A model generated the notes under the pieces. That model had not been told where the DNA came from. It was given only the letters and a program-made list of their open reading frames with translations, and made no database searches. Made by a program: the position numbers and the translations under genes. From Odontocerum albicorne (taxonomy: Eukaryota; Arthropoda; Insecta; Trichoptera; Odontoceridae), in the NCBI GenBank assembly GCA_949825065.1, contig OX463859.1:4378217-4442216 (forward strand): a stretch of DNA of 64,000 nt, given 5' to 3'. How positions within the stretch are numbered: the stretch's first letter is position 1; every line of letters starts with the position of its first letter. Positions 13,740 to 29,269 of the stretch are shown here, piece after piece.

Positions 13740-15845
13740 TCAAGTTTTATCAATTTTTTTTTGTCTTATTTCATATTATTTCTTACTTATTATTGATAAG
13801 CGATATTAATAACCCTCAAATACCAAAAAAACAAGTGTTTTGTGAGTTAATTATTTTTTGAGCAGTTTCGTCTTTTGGGACTAAGAACCTTTCAAGTTTA
13901 ATAAATTTTTTTTTGTCTGATTTCATATTTTTTCTTACTTATTATTGATAAGCGATATTAATCACCCTCAAATACCAAAAAACAAGTGTTTTGTGAATTA
14001 AATAATTTTTTGAGCAGTTTCGTCTTTTGGGACTAAGAACCTTTCAAGTTAAATCATTTTTTTTTGTCTGATTTCACATTTTTTCTTATTTATTATTGAT
14101 AAGCGATATAAATAACCCTCAAATACCAAAAAACAAGTGTTTTGTGAGTTAAATATTTTTTGAGCAGTTTTGTCTTTTAAGACTAAGAACCTTTACAGTT
14201 GAATCAAAAAAATTTTGTCCGATTTCATATTTTTTCTTACTTATTATTGATAAGCGATATTAATAACCCTCAAATACCAAAAAAGAAGTGTTTTGCGAGT
14301 AAAATATTTTTTGAGCAGTTTCGTCTTTTGAGACTAAGAACCTTTCAAGTTTAATCAATTTTTTTTTGTCTTATTTCATATTATTTCTTACTTATTATTG
14401 ATAAGCGATATTAATAACCCTCAAATACCAAAAAACAAGTGTTTTGTGAGTTAAATATTTTTTGAGCAGTTTCGTCTTTTGGGACTAAGAACCTTTCAAG
14501 TTTAATCAATTTTTTTTGTCTGATTTCATATTTTTTCTTACTTATTATTGATAAGCGATATTAATAACCCTCAAATATTAAAAAACAAGTGTTTTGTGAG
14601 TTAATTATTTTTTGAGCAGTTTCGTCTTTTGGGACTAAGAAGCTTTCAAGTTTAATCAATTTTTTTTGTCTGATTTCACATTTTTCTTACTTATTATTGA
14701 TAAGCGATATAAATAACCCTCAAATACCAAAAAACAAGTGTTTTGTGAGTTAAATATTTTTTGCGCATTTTCCTCTATTGAGACTAAGAACGATTCAAGT
14801 GTAGTCAATTTTGTTTTGTCTGATTTAATATTATTACTTACTTATTATTGATAAGCGATATTAATACCCCTCAAATACCAAAAAACAAGCGTTTTGTGAG
14901 TTAAATATTTTTTGAGCAGTTTCGTCTTTTGGGACTAAGAACCTTTCAAGTTTAATCAATTTTTTTTTGTCTGATTTCATATTTTTTCTTACTTATTATT
15001 GATAAGCGATATAAATAACCCTCAAATACCAAAAAACAAGTGTTTTGTGAGTTAAATATTTTTTGAGCAGTTTCGTCCTTTGGGACTAAGAACCTTTCAA
15101 GTTTAATCAATTTTTTTTTGTCTGATTTCATATTTTTTCTTACTTATTATTGATAAGCGATATAAATAACCCACAAATACAAAAAAAACAAGTGTTTTGT
15201 TAGTTAAATATTTTTTGCGCATTTTCCTCTATTGAGACTAAGAACGATTCAAGTTAAGTCAATTTTTTTTGTCTGATTTAATATTATTACTTACTTATTA
15301 TTGATAAGCGATATTAATACCCCTCAAATACCAAAAAACAAGCGTTTTGTGAGTTAAATATTTTTTGAGCAGTTTCGTCTTTTGGGACTAAGAACCTTTC
15401 AAGTGTAATCAATTTTTTTTTGTCTGATTTCATATTTTTTCTTACTTATTATTGATAAGCGATATTAATTACCTTCAAATACAAAAAAACAAGTGTTTTG
15501 TGAGTTAAATATTTTTTGCGCATTTTCCTCTATTGAGACTAAGAACGATTCAAGTTAAGTCAATTTTTTTTCTCTGATTTAATATTATTACTTACTTATC
15601 ATTGATAAGCAATATTTATACCCCTCAAATACCAAAAAACAAGCGTTTTGTGAGTTAAATATTTTTTGAGCAGTTTCGTCTTATGGGACTAAGAACCTTT
15701 CAAGTGTAAACAATTTTTTTTTGTCTGATTTCATATTTTTTCTTACTTATTATTGATAAGCGATATAAATAACCCTCAAATACCAAAAAACAAGTGTTTT
15801 GTGAGTTAAATATTTTTTGAGCAGTTTTGTCTTTAAAGACTAAGA
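13740..15845 (+). repeat. Second copy of the 4,540-6,640 segment
   Basis: Matches 4,540-6,640 at offset 9,202 bp. The left end follows a chimeric monomer at about 13,705-13,725, where TTTTGCG of type B joins CAGTTTCGTC of type A. The right end is at about 15,855, where CAAGTATAAT continues into TAAATTTTTT and the array switches to the order seen from 6,965. Confidence 0.83.
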
Positions 15846-15863
15846 ACCTTTCAAGTATAATAA

Positions 15864-18800
15864 ATTTTTTTTTGTCTGATTTCATATTTTGTCTTACTTA
15901 TTATTGATAAGCGATATTAATAACCCTCAAATACCAAAAAACAAGTGTTTTGTGAGTTAAATATTTTTTGCGCATATTCCTCTATTGAGACTAAGAACCT
16001 TTCAAGTTTAGACAATTTTTTTTTGTCTGATTTCATATTATTACTTACTTATTATTGATAAGCGATATTAATCACCCTCAAATACCAAAAAACAAGTTTT
16101 TTGTGAATTAAATAATTTTTTGAGCAGTTTCGTCTTTTGGGACTAAGAACCTTTCAAGTTTAATAAATTTTTTTTTGTCTGATTTCATATTTTTTCTTAT
16201 TTATTATTGATAAGCGATATAAATAACCCTCAAATACCAAAAAACAAGTGTTTTGTGAGTTAAATATTTTTTGAGCAGTTTCGTCTTTTGGGACTAAGAA
16301 CCTTTCAAGTTTAATCAATTTTTTTTTGTCTGATTTCACATTTTTTCTTATTTATTATTGATAAGCGATATAAATAACCCTCAAATACCAAAAAACAAGT
16401 GTTTTGTGAGTTAAATATTTTTTGAGCAGTTTCGTCTTTTGGGACTAAGAACCTTTCAAGTTTAATCAAATTTTTTTTGTCTGATTTCACATTTTTTCTT
16501 ATTTATTATTGATAAGCGATATAAATAACCCTCAAATACCAAAAAACAAGTGTTTTGTGAGTTGAATATTTTTTGAGCAGTTACGTCTTTTGGGACTTAG
16601 AACCTTTACAGTTTAATCAAAAAATTTTTGTCTGATTTCATATTTTTTCGTACTTATTATTGATAAGCGATATTAATAACCCTCAAATACCAAAAAACAA
16701 GTGTTTTGTGAGTTAAATATTTTTTGAGCAGTTTCGTCTTTTGGGACTAAGAACCTTTCAAGTTTAATCAATTTTTTTTTGTCTGATTTCACATTTTTTC
16801 TTATTTATTATTGATAAGCGATATAAATAACCCTCAAATACCAAAAAACAAGTGTTTTGTGAGTTAAATATTTTTTGAGCAGTTACGTCTTTTGGGACTA
16901 AGAACCTTTACAGTTTAATCAAAAAAAATTTGTCTGATTTCATATTTTTTCTTACTTATTATTGATAAGCGATATTAATAACCCTCAAATACCAAAAAAC
17001 AAGTGTTTTGTGAGTTAAATATTTTTTGAGCAGTTTCGTCTTTTGGGACTAAGAACCTTTCAAGTTTAATCAATTTTTTTTTGTCTGATTTCATATTTTT
17101 TCTTACTTATTATTGATAAGCGATATAAATAACCCTCAAATACCAAAAAACAAGTGTTTTGTGAGTTAATTATTTTTTGAGCAGTTTCGTCTTTTGGGAC
17201 TAAGAACCTTTCAAGTTTAATCAATTTTTTTTTTCTGATTTCATATTTTTTCTTACTTATTATTGATAAGCGATATTAATTACCCTCAAATACAAAAAAA
17301 CAAGTGTTTTGTGAGTTAAATATTTTTTGCGCATTTTCCTCTATTTAGACTAAGAACGATTCAAGTTTAGTCAATTTTTTTTGTCTGATTTTATATTATT
17401 ACTTACTTATTATTGATAAGCGATATAAATAACCCTCAAATACCAAAAAACAATCGTTTTGTGAGTTAAATATTTTTTGAGCAGTTTTGTCTTTTAAGAC
17501 TAAGAACCTTTACAGTTTAATCAAAAAAATTTTGTCCGATTTCATATTTTTTCTTACTTATTATTGATAAGCGATATTAATAACCCTCAAATACCAAAAA
17601 AGAAGTGTTTTGCGAGTAAAATATTTTTTGAGCAGTTTCGTCTTTTGAGACTAAGAACCTTTCAAGTTTAATCAATTTTTTTTTGTCTTATTTCATATTA
17701 TTTCTTACTTATTATTGATAAGCGATATTAATAACCCTCAAATACCAAAAAACAAGTGTTTTGTGAGTTAAATATTTTTTGAGCAGTTTCGTCTTTTGGG
17801 ACTAAGAACTTTTCAAGTTTAATCAATTTTTTTTTTGCCTATTTCATATTATTTCTTACTTATTATTGATAAGCGATATTAATAATCCTCAAATACCAAA
17901 AAACAAGTGTTTTGTGAGTTAAATATTTTTTGAGCAGTTTCTTCTTTTGGGACTAAGAACCTTTCAAGTTTAATAAATTTTTTTTTGTCTGATTTCATAT
18001 TTTTTCTTACTTATTATTGATAAGCGATATAAATAACCCTCAAATACCAAAAAACAAGTGTTTTGTGAGTTAAATATTTTTTGCGCATTTTCCTCTATTG
18101 AGACTAAGAACCTTTCAAGTTTAGTCAATTTTTTTTTGTCTGATTTCATATTATTACTTACTTATTATTGATAAGCGATATTAATCACCCTCAAATACCA
18201 AAAAACAAGTGTTTTGTGAATTAAATAATTTTTTGAGCAGTTTCGTCTTTTGGGACTAAGAACCTTTCAAGTTAAATCATTTTTTTTTTGTCTGATTTCA
18301 CATTTTTTCTTATTTATTATTGATAAGCGATATAAATAACCCTCAAATACCAAAAAACAAGTGTTTTGTGAGTTAAATATTTTTTGAGCAGTTTTGTCTT
18401 TTAAGACTAAGAACCTTTACAGTTGAATCAAAAAAATTTTGTCCGATTTCATATTTTTTCTTACTTATTATTGATAAGCGATATTAATAACCCTCAAATA
18501 CCAAAAAAGAAGTGTTTTGCGAGTAAAATATTTTTTGAGCAGTTTCGTCTTTTGAGACTAAGAACCTTTCAAGTTTAATCAATTTTTTTTTGTCTTATTT
18601 CATATTATTTCTTACTTATTATTGATAAGCGATATTAATAACCCTCAAATACCAAAAAACAAGTGTTTTGTGAGTTAAATATTTTTTGAGCAGTTTCGTC
18701 TTTTGGGACTAAGAACCTTTCAAGTTTAATCAATTTTTTTTGTCTGATTTCATATTTTTTCTTACTTATTATTGATAAGCGATATTAATAACCCTCAAAT

Positions 18801-21690
18801 ACCAAAAAACAAGTGTTTTGTGAGTTAAATATTTTTTGAGCAGTTTCTTCTTTTGGGACTAAGAACCTTTCAAGTTTAATAATTTTTTTTTTGTCTGATT
18901 TCATATTTTTTCTTACTTATTATTGATAAGCGATATAAATAACCCTCAAATACCAAAAAACAAGTGTTTTGTGAGTTAAATATTTTTTGCGCATTTTCCT
19001 CTATTGAGATTAAGAACGATTCAAATGTAGTCAATTTTGTTTTGTCTGATTTAATATTATTACTTACTTATTATTGATAAGCGATATTAATACCCCTCAA
19101 ATACCAAAAAACAAGCGTTTTGTGAGTTAAATATTTTTTGAGCAGTTTCGTCTTTTGGGACTAAGAACCTTTCAAGTTTAATCAATTTTTTTTTGTCTGA
19201 TTTCATATTTTTTCTTACTTATTATTGATAAGCGATATTAATAACCCTCAAATACCAAAAAACAAGTGTTTTGTGAGTTAAATATTTTTTGAGCAGTTTC
19301 GTCCTTTGGGACTAAGAACCTTTCAAGTTTAATCAATTTTTTTTTGTCTGATTTCATATTTTTTCTTACTTATTATTGATAAGCGATATTAATAACCCTC
19401 AAATACAAAAAAACAAGTGTTTTGTTAGTTAAATATTTTTTGCGCATTTTCCTCTATTGAGACTAAGAACGATTCAAGTTAAGTCAATTTTTTTTGTCTG
19501 ATTTAATATTATTACTTACTTATTATTGATAAGCGATATTAATACCCCTCAAATACCAAAAAACAAGCGTTTTGTGAGTTAAATATTTTTTGAGCAGTTT
19601 CGTCTTTTGGGACTAAGAACCTTTCAAGTGTAATCAATTTTTTTTTGTCTGATTTCATATTTTTTCTTACTTATTATTGATAAGCGATATTAATTACCCT
19701 CAAATACAAAAAAACAAGTGTTTTGTGAGTTAAATATTTTTTGCGCATTTTCCTCTATTGAGACTAAGAACGATTCAAGTTAAGTTAATTTTTTTTGTCT
19801 GATTTAATATTATTACTTACTTATTATTGATAAGCGATATTTATACCCCTCAAATACCAAAAAACAAGCGTTTTGTGAGTTAAATATTTTTTGAGCAGTT
19901 TCGTCTTATGGGACTAAGAACCTTTCAAGTGTAATCAATTTTTTTTTGTCTGATTTCATATTTTTTCTTACTTATTATTGATAAGCGATATAAATTACCC
20001 TCAAATACCAAAAAACAAGTGTTTTGTGAGTTAAATATTTTTTGAGCAGTTTTGTCTTTAAAGACTAAGAACCTTTCAAGTATAATCAAAAAAATTTTGT
20101 CTGATTTCATATTTTTTCTTACTTATTATTGATAACCGATATTAATAACCCTCGAATACCAAAAAACAAGTGTTTTGCGACTTAAATATTTTTTGAGCAG
20201 TTTCGTCTTTTGGGACTAAGAACCTTTCAAGTTTAATAAAATTTTTTTTGTCTGATTTCATATTTTTTCTTACTTATTATTGATAAGCGATATTAATAAC
20301 CCTCAAATACCAAAAAACAAGTGTTTTGTGAGTTAAATATTTTTTGCGCATTTTCCTCCATTGAGACTAAGAACCTTTCAAGTTTAGACAATTTTTTTTT
20401 GTCTGATTTCATATTATTACTTACTTATTATTGATAAGTGATATTAATCACCCTCAAATACCAAAAAACAAGTTTTTTGTGAATTAAATAATTTTTTGAG
20501 CAGTTTCGTCTTTTGGGACTAAGAACCTTTCAAGTTTAATAAATTTTTTTTTGTCTGATTTCATATTTTTTCTTACTTATTATTGATAAGCGATATTAAT
20601 AACCCTCAAATACCAAAAAACAAGTGTTTTGTGAGTTAAATATTTTTAGAGCAGTTTCGTCTTTTGGGACTAAGAACCTTTCAAGTTTAATCAATTTTTT
20701 TTGTCCTATTTCATATTATTTATACTTATTATTGATAAGCGATATTAATAACCCTCAAATACCAAAAAACAAGTGTTTTGTGAGTTAAATATTTTTTGCG
20801 CATTTTCCTCCATTGAGACTAAGAACCTTTCAAGTTTAGTCAAATTTTTTTTTGTCTGATTTCATATTATTACTTACTTATTATTGATAAGCGATATTAA
20901 TCACCCTCAAATACCAAAAAACAAGTGTTTTGTGAATTAAATAATTTTTTGAGCAGTTTCGTCTTTTGGGACTAAGAACCTTTCAAGTTAAATAAATTTT
21001 TTTTGTCTGATTTCATATTTTTTCTTACTTATTATTGATAAGCGATATTAATAACCCTCAAATACCAAAAAACAAGTGTTTTGTGAGTTAATTATTTTTT
21101 GAGCAGTTTCGTCTTTTGGGACTAAGAACCTTTCAAGTTTAATCAATTTTTTTTTTCTGATTTCATATTTTTTCTTACTTAAGCGATATTAATAACCCTC
21201 AAATACCAAAAATTAAGTGTTTTGTGAGTTAAATATTTTTTGAGCAGTTTCGTCTTTTGGGACTAAGAACCTTACAAGTTTAATAAATTTTTTTTTGTCT
21301 GATTTCATATTTTTTCTTACTTATTATTGATAAGCGATATTAATAACCCTCAAATACCAAAAAACAAGTGTTTTGTGAGTTAATTATTTTTTGAGCAGTT
21401 TCGTCTTTTGGGACTAAGAACCTTTCAAGTTTAATCAATTTTTTTTTTCTGATTTCATATTTTTTCTTACTTATTATTAATAAGCGATATTAATAACCCT
21501 CAAATACAAAAAAACAACTGTTTTGTGAGTTAAATATTTTTTGCGCATTTTCCTCTATTTAGACTAAGAACGATTCAAGTTTAGTCAATTTTTTTTGTCT
21601 GATTTTATATTATTACTTACTTATTATTGATAAGCGATATTAATAACCCTCAAATACCAAAAAACAAGCGTTTTGTGAGTTAAATATTTT
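15864..21690 (+). repeat. Second copy of the 6,965-12,800 segment
   Basis: Follows the 6,965-12,800 order at offset about 8,900 bp. A 10-bp deletion at about 21,180 (CTTACTTAAGCGATAT in place of CTTACTTATTATTGATAAGC) reduces the offset to about 8,890 from there on. The copy ends near 21,700, where GCAGTTACGTC replaces GCAGTTTCGTC and a different order begins. Confidence 0.87.
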
Positions 21691-24600
21691 TTGAGCAGTT
21701 ACGTCTTTTGGGACTAAGAACCTTTCAAGTGTTATCAATTTTTTTTTTCTGATTTCATATTTTTTCTTACTTATTATTGATAAGCGATATTAATAACCCT
21801 CAAATACCAAAAAACAAGTGTTTTGTGAGTTAAATATTTTTTGAGCAGTTTTGTCTTTTAAGACTAAGAACCTTTCAAGTTTAATCAAAAATTTTTTGCC
21901 TGATTTCATATTTTTTCTTACTTATTATTGATAAGCGATATTAATAACCCTCAAATACCAAAAAACAAGTGTTTTGCGAGTTAAATATTTTTTGAGCAGT
22001 TTCGTCTTTTGGGACTTAGAACCTTTCAAGTTTAATCAATTTTTTTTTGTCTTATTTCATATTATTTCTTACTTATTATTGATAAGCGATATTAATAACC
22101 CTCAAATACCAAAAAACAAGTGTTTTGTGAGTTAAATATTTTTTGAGCAGTTTCGTCTTTTGGGACTAAGAACCTTTCAAGTTTAATCAATTTTTTTTTG
22201 TCTGATTTCATATTTTTTCTTACTTATTATTGATAAGCGATATTAATAACCCTCAAATACCAAAAAACAAGTGTTTTGCGAGTTAAATATTTTTTGAGCA
22301 GTTTCGTCTTTTGGGACTTAGAACCTTTCAAGTTTAATCAATTTTTTTTTGTCTTATTTCATATTATTTCTTACTTATTATTGATAAGCGATATTAATAA
22401 CCCTCAAATACCAAAAAACAAGTGTTTTGTGAGTTAAATATTTTTTGAGCAGTTTCGTCTTTTGGGACTAAGAACCTTTCAAGTTTAATCAATTTTTTTT
22501 TTCTGATTTCATATTTTTTCTTACTTATTATTGATAAGCGATATTAATTACCCTCACATACAAAAAAACAAGTGTTTTGTGAGTTAAATATTTTTTGCGC
22601 ATTTTCCTCTATTTAGACTAAGAACGATTCAAGTTTAGTTAATTTTTTTTGTCTGATTTTATATTATTACTTACTTATTATTGATAAGCGATATAAATTA
22701 CCCTCAAATACCAAAAAACAATCGTTTTGTGAGTTAAATATTTTTTGAGCAGTTTTGTCTTTTAAGACTAAGAACCTTTACAGTTTAATCAAAAAAATTT
22801 TGTCCGATTTCATATTTTTTCTTACTTATTATTGATAAGCGATATTAATAACCCTCAAATACCAAAAAAGAAGTGTTTTGCGAGTAAAATATTTTTTGAG
22901 CAGTTTCGTCTTTTGAGACTAAGAACCTTTCAAGTTTAATCAATTTTTTTTTGTCTTATTTCATATTATTTCTTACTTATTATTGATAAGCGATATTAAT
23001 AACCCTCAAATACCAAAAAACAAGTGTTTTGTGAGTTAAATATTTTTTGAGCAGTTTCGTCTTTTGGGACTAAGAACTTTTCAAGTTTAATCAATTTTTT
23101 TTTTGCCTATTTCATATTATTTCTTACTTATTATTGATAAGCGATATTAATAATCCTCAAATACCAAAAAACAAGTGTTTTGTGAGTTAAATATTTTTTG
23201 AGCAGTTTCTTCTTTTGGGACTAAGAACCTTTCAAGTTGAATAAATTTTTTTTTGTCTGATTTCATATTATTTCTTACTTATTATTGATAAGCGATATTA
23301 ATAACCCTCAAATACCAAAAAACAAGTGTTTTGTGAGTTAAATATTTTTTGAGCAGTTTCGTCTTTTGGGACTAAGAACCTTTCAAGTTTAATCAATTTT
23401 TTTTTGTCTGATTTCATATTTTTTCTTACTTATTATTGATAAGCGATATTAATAACCCTCAAATACCAAAAAACAAGTGTTTTGTGAGTTAATTATTTTT
23501 TGAGCAGTTTCGTCTTTTGGGACTAGAAGCTTTCAAGTTTAATCAATTTTTTTTGTCTGATTTCAAATTTTTTCTTACTTATTATTGATAAGCGATATAA
23601 ATAACCCTCAAATACCAAAAAACAAGTGTTTTGTGAGTTAAATATTTTTTGCGCATTTTCCTCTATTGAGACTAAGAACGATTCAAGTGTAGTCAATTTT
23701 GTTTTGTCTGATTTAATATTATTACTTACTTATTATTGATAAGCGATATTAATACCCCTCAAATACCAAAAAACAAGCGTTTTGTGAGTTAAATATTTTT
23801 TGAGCAGTTTCGTCTTTTGGGACTAAGAACCTTTCAAGTTTAATCAATTTTTTTTTGTCTGATTTCATATTTTTTCTTACTTATTATTGATAAGCGATAT
23901 AAATAACCCTCAAATACCAAAAAACAAGTGTTTTGTGAGTTAAATATTTTTTGAGCAGTTTCGTCCTTTGGGACTAAGAACCTTTCAAGTTTAATCAATT
24001 TTTTTTTGTCTGATTTCATATTTTTTCTTACTTATTATTGATAAGCGATATTAATAACCCTCAAATACAAAAAAACAAGTGTTTTGTTAGTTAAATATTT
24101 TTTGAGCAGTTTCGTCTTTTGGGACTAAGAACTTTTCAAGTTTAATCAATTTTTTTTTGTCTTATTTCATATTATTTCTTACTTATTATTGATAAGCGAT
24201 ATAAATAACCCTCAAATACCAAAAAACAAGTGTTTTGTGAGTTAAATATTTTTTGAGCAGTTTTGTCTTTTAAGACTAAGAACCTTTACAGTTGAATCAA
24301 AAAAATTTTGTCCGATTTCATATTTTTTCTTACTTATTATTGATAAGCGATATTAATAACCCTCAAATACCAAAAAACAAGTGTTTTGTGAGTTAAATAT
24401 TTTTTGAGCAGCTTTGTCTTTTAAGACTAAGAACCTTTCAAGTTTAATCAAAAAAAATTTTGTCTGATTTCATATTTTTTCTTACTTATTATTGATAAGC
24501 GATATTAATAACCCTCAAATACCAAAAAACAAGTGTTTTGTGAGTTAATTATTTTTTGAGCAGTTTCGTCTTTTGGGACTAAGAACCTTTCAAGTTTAAT

Positions 24601-25140
24601 CAATTTTTTTTTTCTGATTTCATATTTTTTCTTACTTATTATTAATAAGCGATATTAATAACCCTCAAATACAAAAAAACAACTGTTTTGTGAGTTAAAT
24701 ATTTTTTGCGCATTTTCCTCTATTTAGACTAAGAACGATTCAAGTTTAGTCAATTTTTTTTGTCTGATTTTATATTATTACTTACTTATTATTGATAAGC
24801 GATATTAATAACCCTCAAATACCAAAAAACAAGCGTTTTGTGAGTTAAATATTTTTTGAGCAGTTACGTCTTTTGGGACTAAGAACCTTTCAAGTGTTAT
24901 CAATTTTTTTTTTCTGATTTCATATTTTTTCTTACTTATTATTGATAAGCGATATAAATAACCCTCAAATACCAAAAAACAAGTGTTTTGTGAGTTAAAT
25001 ATTTTTTGAGCAGTTTTGTCTTTTAAGACTAAGAACCTTTCAAGTTTAATCAAAAAATTTTTGTCTGATTTCATATTTTTTCTTACTTATTATTGATAAG
25101 CGATATTAATAACCCTAAATACCAAAAAACAAGTGTTTTG
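21370..25140 (+). repeat. 21-mer-offset copies (21,370-21,940 and 24,540-25,110)
   Basis: The sequence TTATTATTAATAAGCGATAT followed by AAAAAACAACTG, a GCAGTTACGTC monomer and CAAGTGTTATCAA occurs at 21,470-21,740 and again at 24,640-24,910, an offset of 3,170 bp (21 monomers). Related GTGTTATCAA monomers lie in block 2 at about 41,050, 44,520 and 57,185. Confidence 0.78.
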
Positions 25141-28100
25141 CGAGTTAAATATTTTTTGAGCAGTTTCGTCTTTTGGGACTTAGAACCTTTCAAGTTTAAT
25201 CAATTTTTTTTTGTCTTATTTCATATTATTTATTACTTATTATTGATAAGCGATATTAATAACCCTCAAATACCAAAAAACAAGTGTTTTGTGAGTTAAA
25301 TATTTTTTGAGCAGTTTTGTCTTTTAAGACTAAGAACCTTTCAAGTTTAATCAAAAAAATTTTGTCTGATTTCATATTTTTTCTTACTTATTATTGATAA
25401 GCGATATTAATTACCATCAAATACCAAAAAACAAGTGTTTTGTGAGTTAATTATTTTTTGAGCAGTTTCGTCTTTTGGGACTAAGAACCTTTCAAGTTTA
25501 ATCAATTTTTTTTTTCTGATTTCATATTTTTTCTTACTTATTATTGATAAGCGATATTAATTACCCTCAAATACAAAAAAACAAGTGTTTTGTGAGTTAA
25601 ATATTTTTTGCGCATTTTCCTCTATTTAGACTAAGAACGATTCAAGTTTAGTCAATTTTTTTTGTCTGATTTTATATTATTATTTACTTATTATTGATAA
25701 GCGATATAAATAACCCTCAAATACCAAAAAACAAGCGTTTTGTGAGTTAAATATTTTTTGAGCAGTTTCGTCTTTTGAGACTAAGAACCTTTCAAGTTTA
25801 ATCAATTTTTTTTTGTCTTATTTCATATTATTTCTTACTTATTATTGATAAGCGATATTAATAACCCTCAAATACCAAAAAACAAGTGTTTTGTGAGTAA
25901 AATATTTTTTGAGCAGTTTCGTCTTTTGGGACTAAGAACCTTTCAAGTTTAATAAATTTTTTTTTGTCTGATTTCATATTTTTTCTTACTTATTATTGAT
26001 AAGCGATATTAATAACCCTCAAATACCAAAAAACAAGTGTTTTGTGAGTTAAATATTTTTTGCGCATATTCCTCTATTGAGACTAAGAACCTTTCAAGTT
26101 TAGACAATTTTTTTTTGTCTGATTTCATATTATTACTAACTTATTATTGATAAGCGATATTAATCACCCTCAAATACCAAAAAACAAGTGTTTTGTGAGT
26201 TAAATATTTTTTGAGCAGTTTCGTCTTTTGGGACTAAGAACCTTTCAAGTTTAATCAATTTTTTTTTGTCTGATTTAACATTTTTTCTTATTTATTATTG
26301 ATAAGCGATATAAATAACCCTCAAATACCAAAAAACAAGTGTTTTGTGAGTTAAATATTTTTTGAGCAGTTTCGTCTTTTGGGACTAAGAACCTTTCAAG
26401 TTTAATCAAATTTTTTTTGTCTGATTTCACATTTTTTCTTATTTATTATTGATAAGCGATATAAATAACCCTCAAATACCAAAAAACAAGTGTTTTGTGA
26501 GTTAAATATTTTTTGAGCAGTTTTGTCTTTTAAGACTAAGAACCTTTCAAGTTTAATCAAAAATTTTTTGTCTGATTTCATATTTTTTCTTACTTATTAT
26601 TGATAAGTGATATTAATAACCCTCAAATACCAAAAAACAAGTGTTTTGCGAGTTAAATATTTTTTGAGCAGTTTCGTCTTTTGGAACTAAGAACCTTTCA
26701 AGTTTAATCAATTTTTTTTTGTCCTATTTCATATTATTTATACTTATTATTGATAAGCGATATTAATAACCCTCAAATACCAAAAAACAAGTGTTTTGTG
26801 AGTTAAATATTTTTTGCGCATTTTCCTCCATTGAGACTAAGAACCTTTCAAGTTTAGTCAAATTTTTTTTTGTCTGATTTCATATTATTACTTACTTATT
26901 ATTGATAAGCGATATTAATCACCCTCAAATACCAAAAAACAAGTGTTTTGTGAATCAAATAATTTTTTGAGCAGTTTCGTCTTTTGGGACTAAGAACCTT
27001 TCAAGTTAAATAATTTTTTTTTGTCTGATTTCACATTTTTTCTTATTTATTATTGATAAGCGATATAAATAACCCTCAAATACCAAAAAACAAGTGTTTT
27101 GTGAGTTAAATATTTTTTGAGCAGTTACGTCTTTTGGGACTAAGAACCTTTACAGTTTAATCAAAAAAATTTTGTCTGATTTCATATTTTTTCTTACTTA
27201 TTATTGATAACCGATATTAATAACCCTCAAATACCAAAAAACAAGTGTTTTGCGACTTAAATATTTTTTGAGCAGTTTCGTCTTTTGGGACTAAGAACCT
27301 TTCAAGTTTTATCAATTTTTTTTGTCTTATTTCATATTATTTCTTACTTATTATTGATAAGCGATATTAATAACCCTCAAATACCAAAAAACAAGTGTTT
27401 TGTGAGTTAAATATTTTTTGAGCAGTTTCGTCTTTTGGGACTAAGAACCTTTCAAGTTTAATAAAAAATTTTTTGTCTGATTTCATATTTTTTCTTACTT
27501 ATTATTGATAAGCGATATTAATAACCCTCAAATACCAAAAAACAAGTGTTTTGTGAGTTAAATATTTTTTGCGCATATTCCTCTATTGAGACTAAGAACC
27601 TTTCAAGTTTAGACAATTTTTTTTTGTCTGATTTCATATTATTACTTACTTATTATTGATAAGCGATATTAATCACCCTCAAATACCAAAAAACAAGTGT
27701 TTTGTGAATTAAATAATTTTTTGAGCAGTTTCGTCTTTTGGGACTAAGAACCTTTCAAGTTAAATAAATTTTTTTTGTCTGATTTCACATTTTTTCTTAT
27801 TTATTATTGATAAGCGATATAAATAACCCTCAAATACCAAAAAACAAGTGTTTTGTGAGTTAAATATTTTTTGAGCAGTTTTGTCTTTTAAGACTAAGAA
27901 CCTTTACAGTTTAATCAAAAAAATTTTGTCTGATTTCATATTTTTTCTTACTTATTATTGATAAGCGATATTAATAACCCTCAAATACCAAAAAAGAAGT
28001 GTTTTGCGAGTTAAATATTTTTTGAGCAGTTTCGTCTTTTGAGACTAAGAACCTTTCAAGTTAAATCAATTTTTTTTTGTCTTATTTCATATTATTTCTT

Positions 28101-29269
28101 ACTTATTATTGATAAGCGATATTAATAACCCTCAAATACCAAAAAACAAGTGTTTTGTGAGTTTAATATTTTTTGAGCAGTTTCGTCTTTTGGGACTAAG
28201 AACCTTTCAAGTTTAATCAATTTTTTTTTGTCTGATTTCATATTTTTTCTTACTTATTATTGATAAGCGATATTAATAACCCTCAAATACCAAAAAACAA
28301 GTGTTTTGTGAGTTAATTATTTTTTGAGCAGTTTCGTCTTTTGGGACTAAGAAGCTTTCAAGTTTAATCAAATTTTTTTTGTCTGATTTCACATTTTTTC
28401 TTATTTATTATTGATAAGCGATATAAATAACCCTCAAATACCAAAAAACAAGTGTTTTGTGAGTTAAATATTTTTTGAGCAGTTTCGTCTTTTGGGACTA
28501 AGAACCTTTCAAGTTTAATCAATTTTTTTTTGTCTGATTTCACATTTTTTCTCATTTATTATTGATAAGCGATATAAATAACCCTCAAATACCAAAAAAC
28601 AAGTGTTTTGTGAGTTAAATATTTTTTGAGCAGTTACGTCTTTTGGGACTAAGAACCTTTACAGTTTAATCAAAAAAATTTTGTCTGATTTCATATTTTT
28701 TCTTACTTATTATTGATAAGCGATATTAATAACCCTCAAATACCAAAAAACAAGTGTTTTGTGAGTTAAATATTTTTTGAGCAGTTTCGTCTTTTGGGAC
28801 TAAGAACCTTTCAAGTTTAATCAATTTTTTTTTGTCTGATTTCACATTTTTTCTTATTTATTATTGATAAGCGATATAAATAACCCTCAAATACAAAAAA
28901 AAGGTGTTTTGTGAGTTTAATATTTTTTGAGCAGTTTCGTCTTTTGGGACTAAGAACCTTTCAAGTTTAATCAAATTTTTTTTGTCCGATTTCACATTTT
29001 TTCTTATTTATTATTGATAAGCGATATAAATAACCCTCAAATACCAAAAAACAAGTGTTTTGTGAGTTAAATATTTTTTGAGCAGTTTCGTCTTTTGGGA
29101 CTTAGAACCTTTCAAGTTTAATCAATTTTTTTTTGTCTTATTTCATATTATTACTTACTTATTATTGATAAGCGATATTAATCACCCTCAAATACCAAAA
29201 AACAAGTGTTTTGTGAATTAAATAATTTTTTGAGCAGTTTCGTCTTTTGGGACTAAGAACCTTTCAAGT

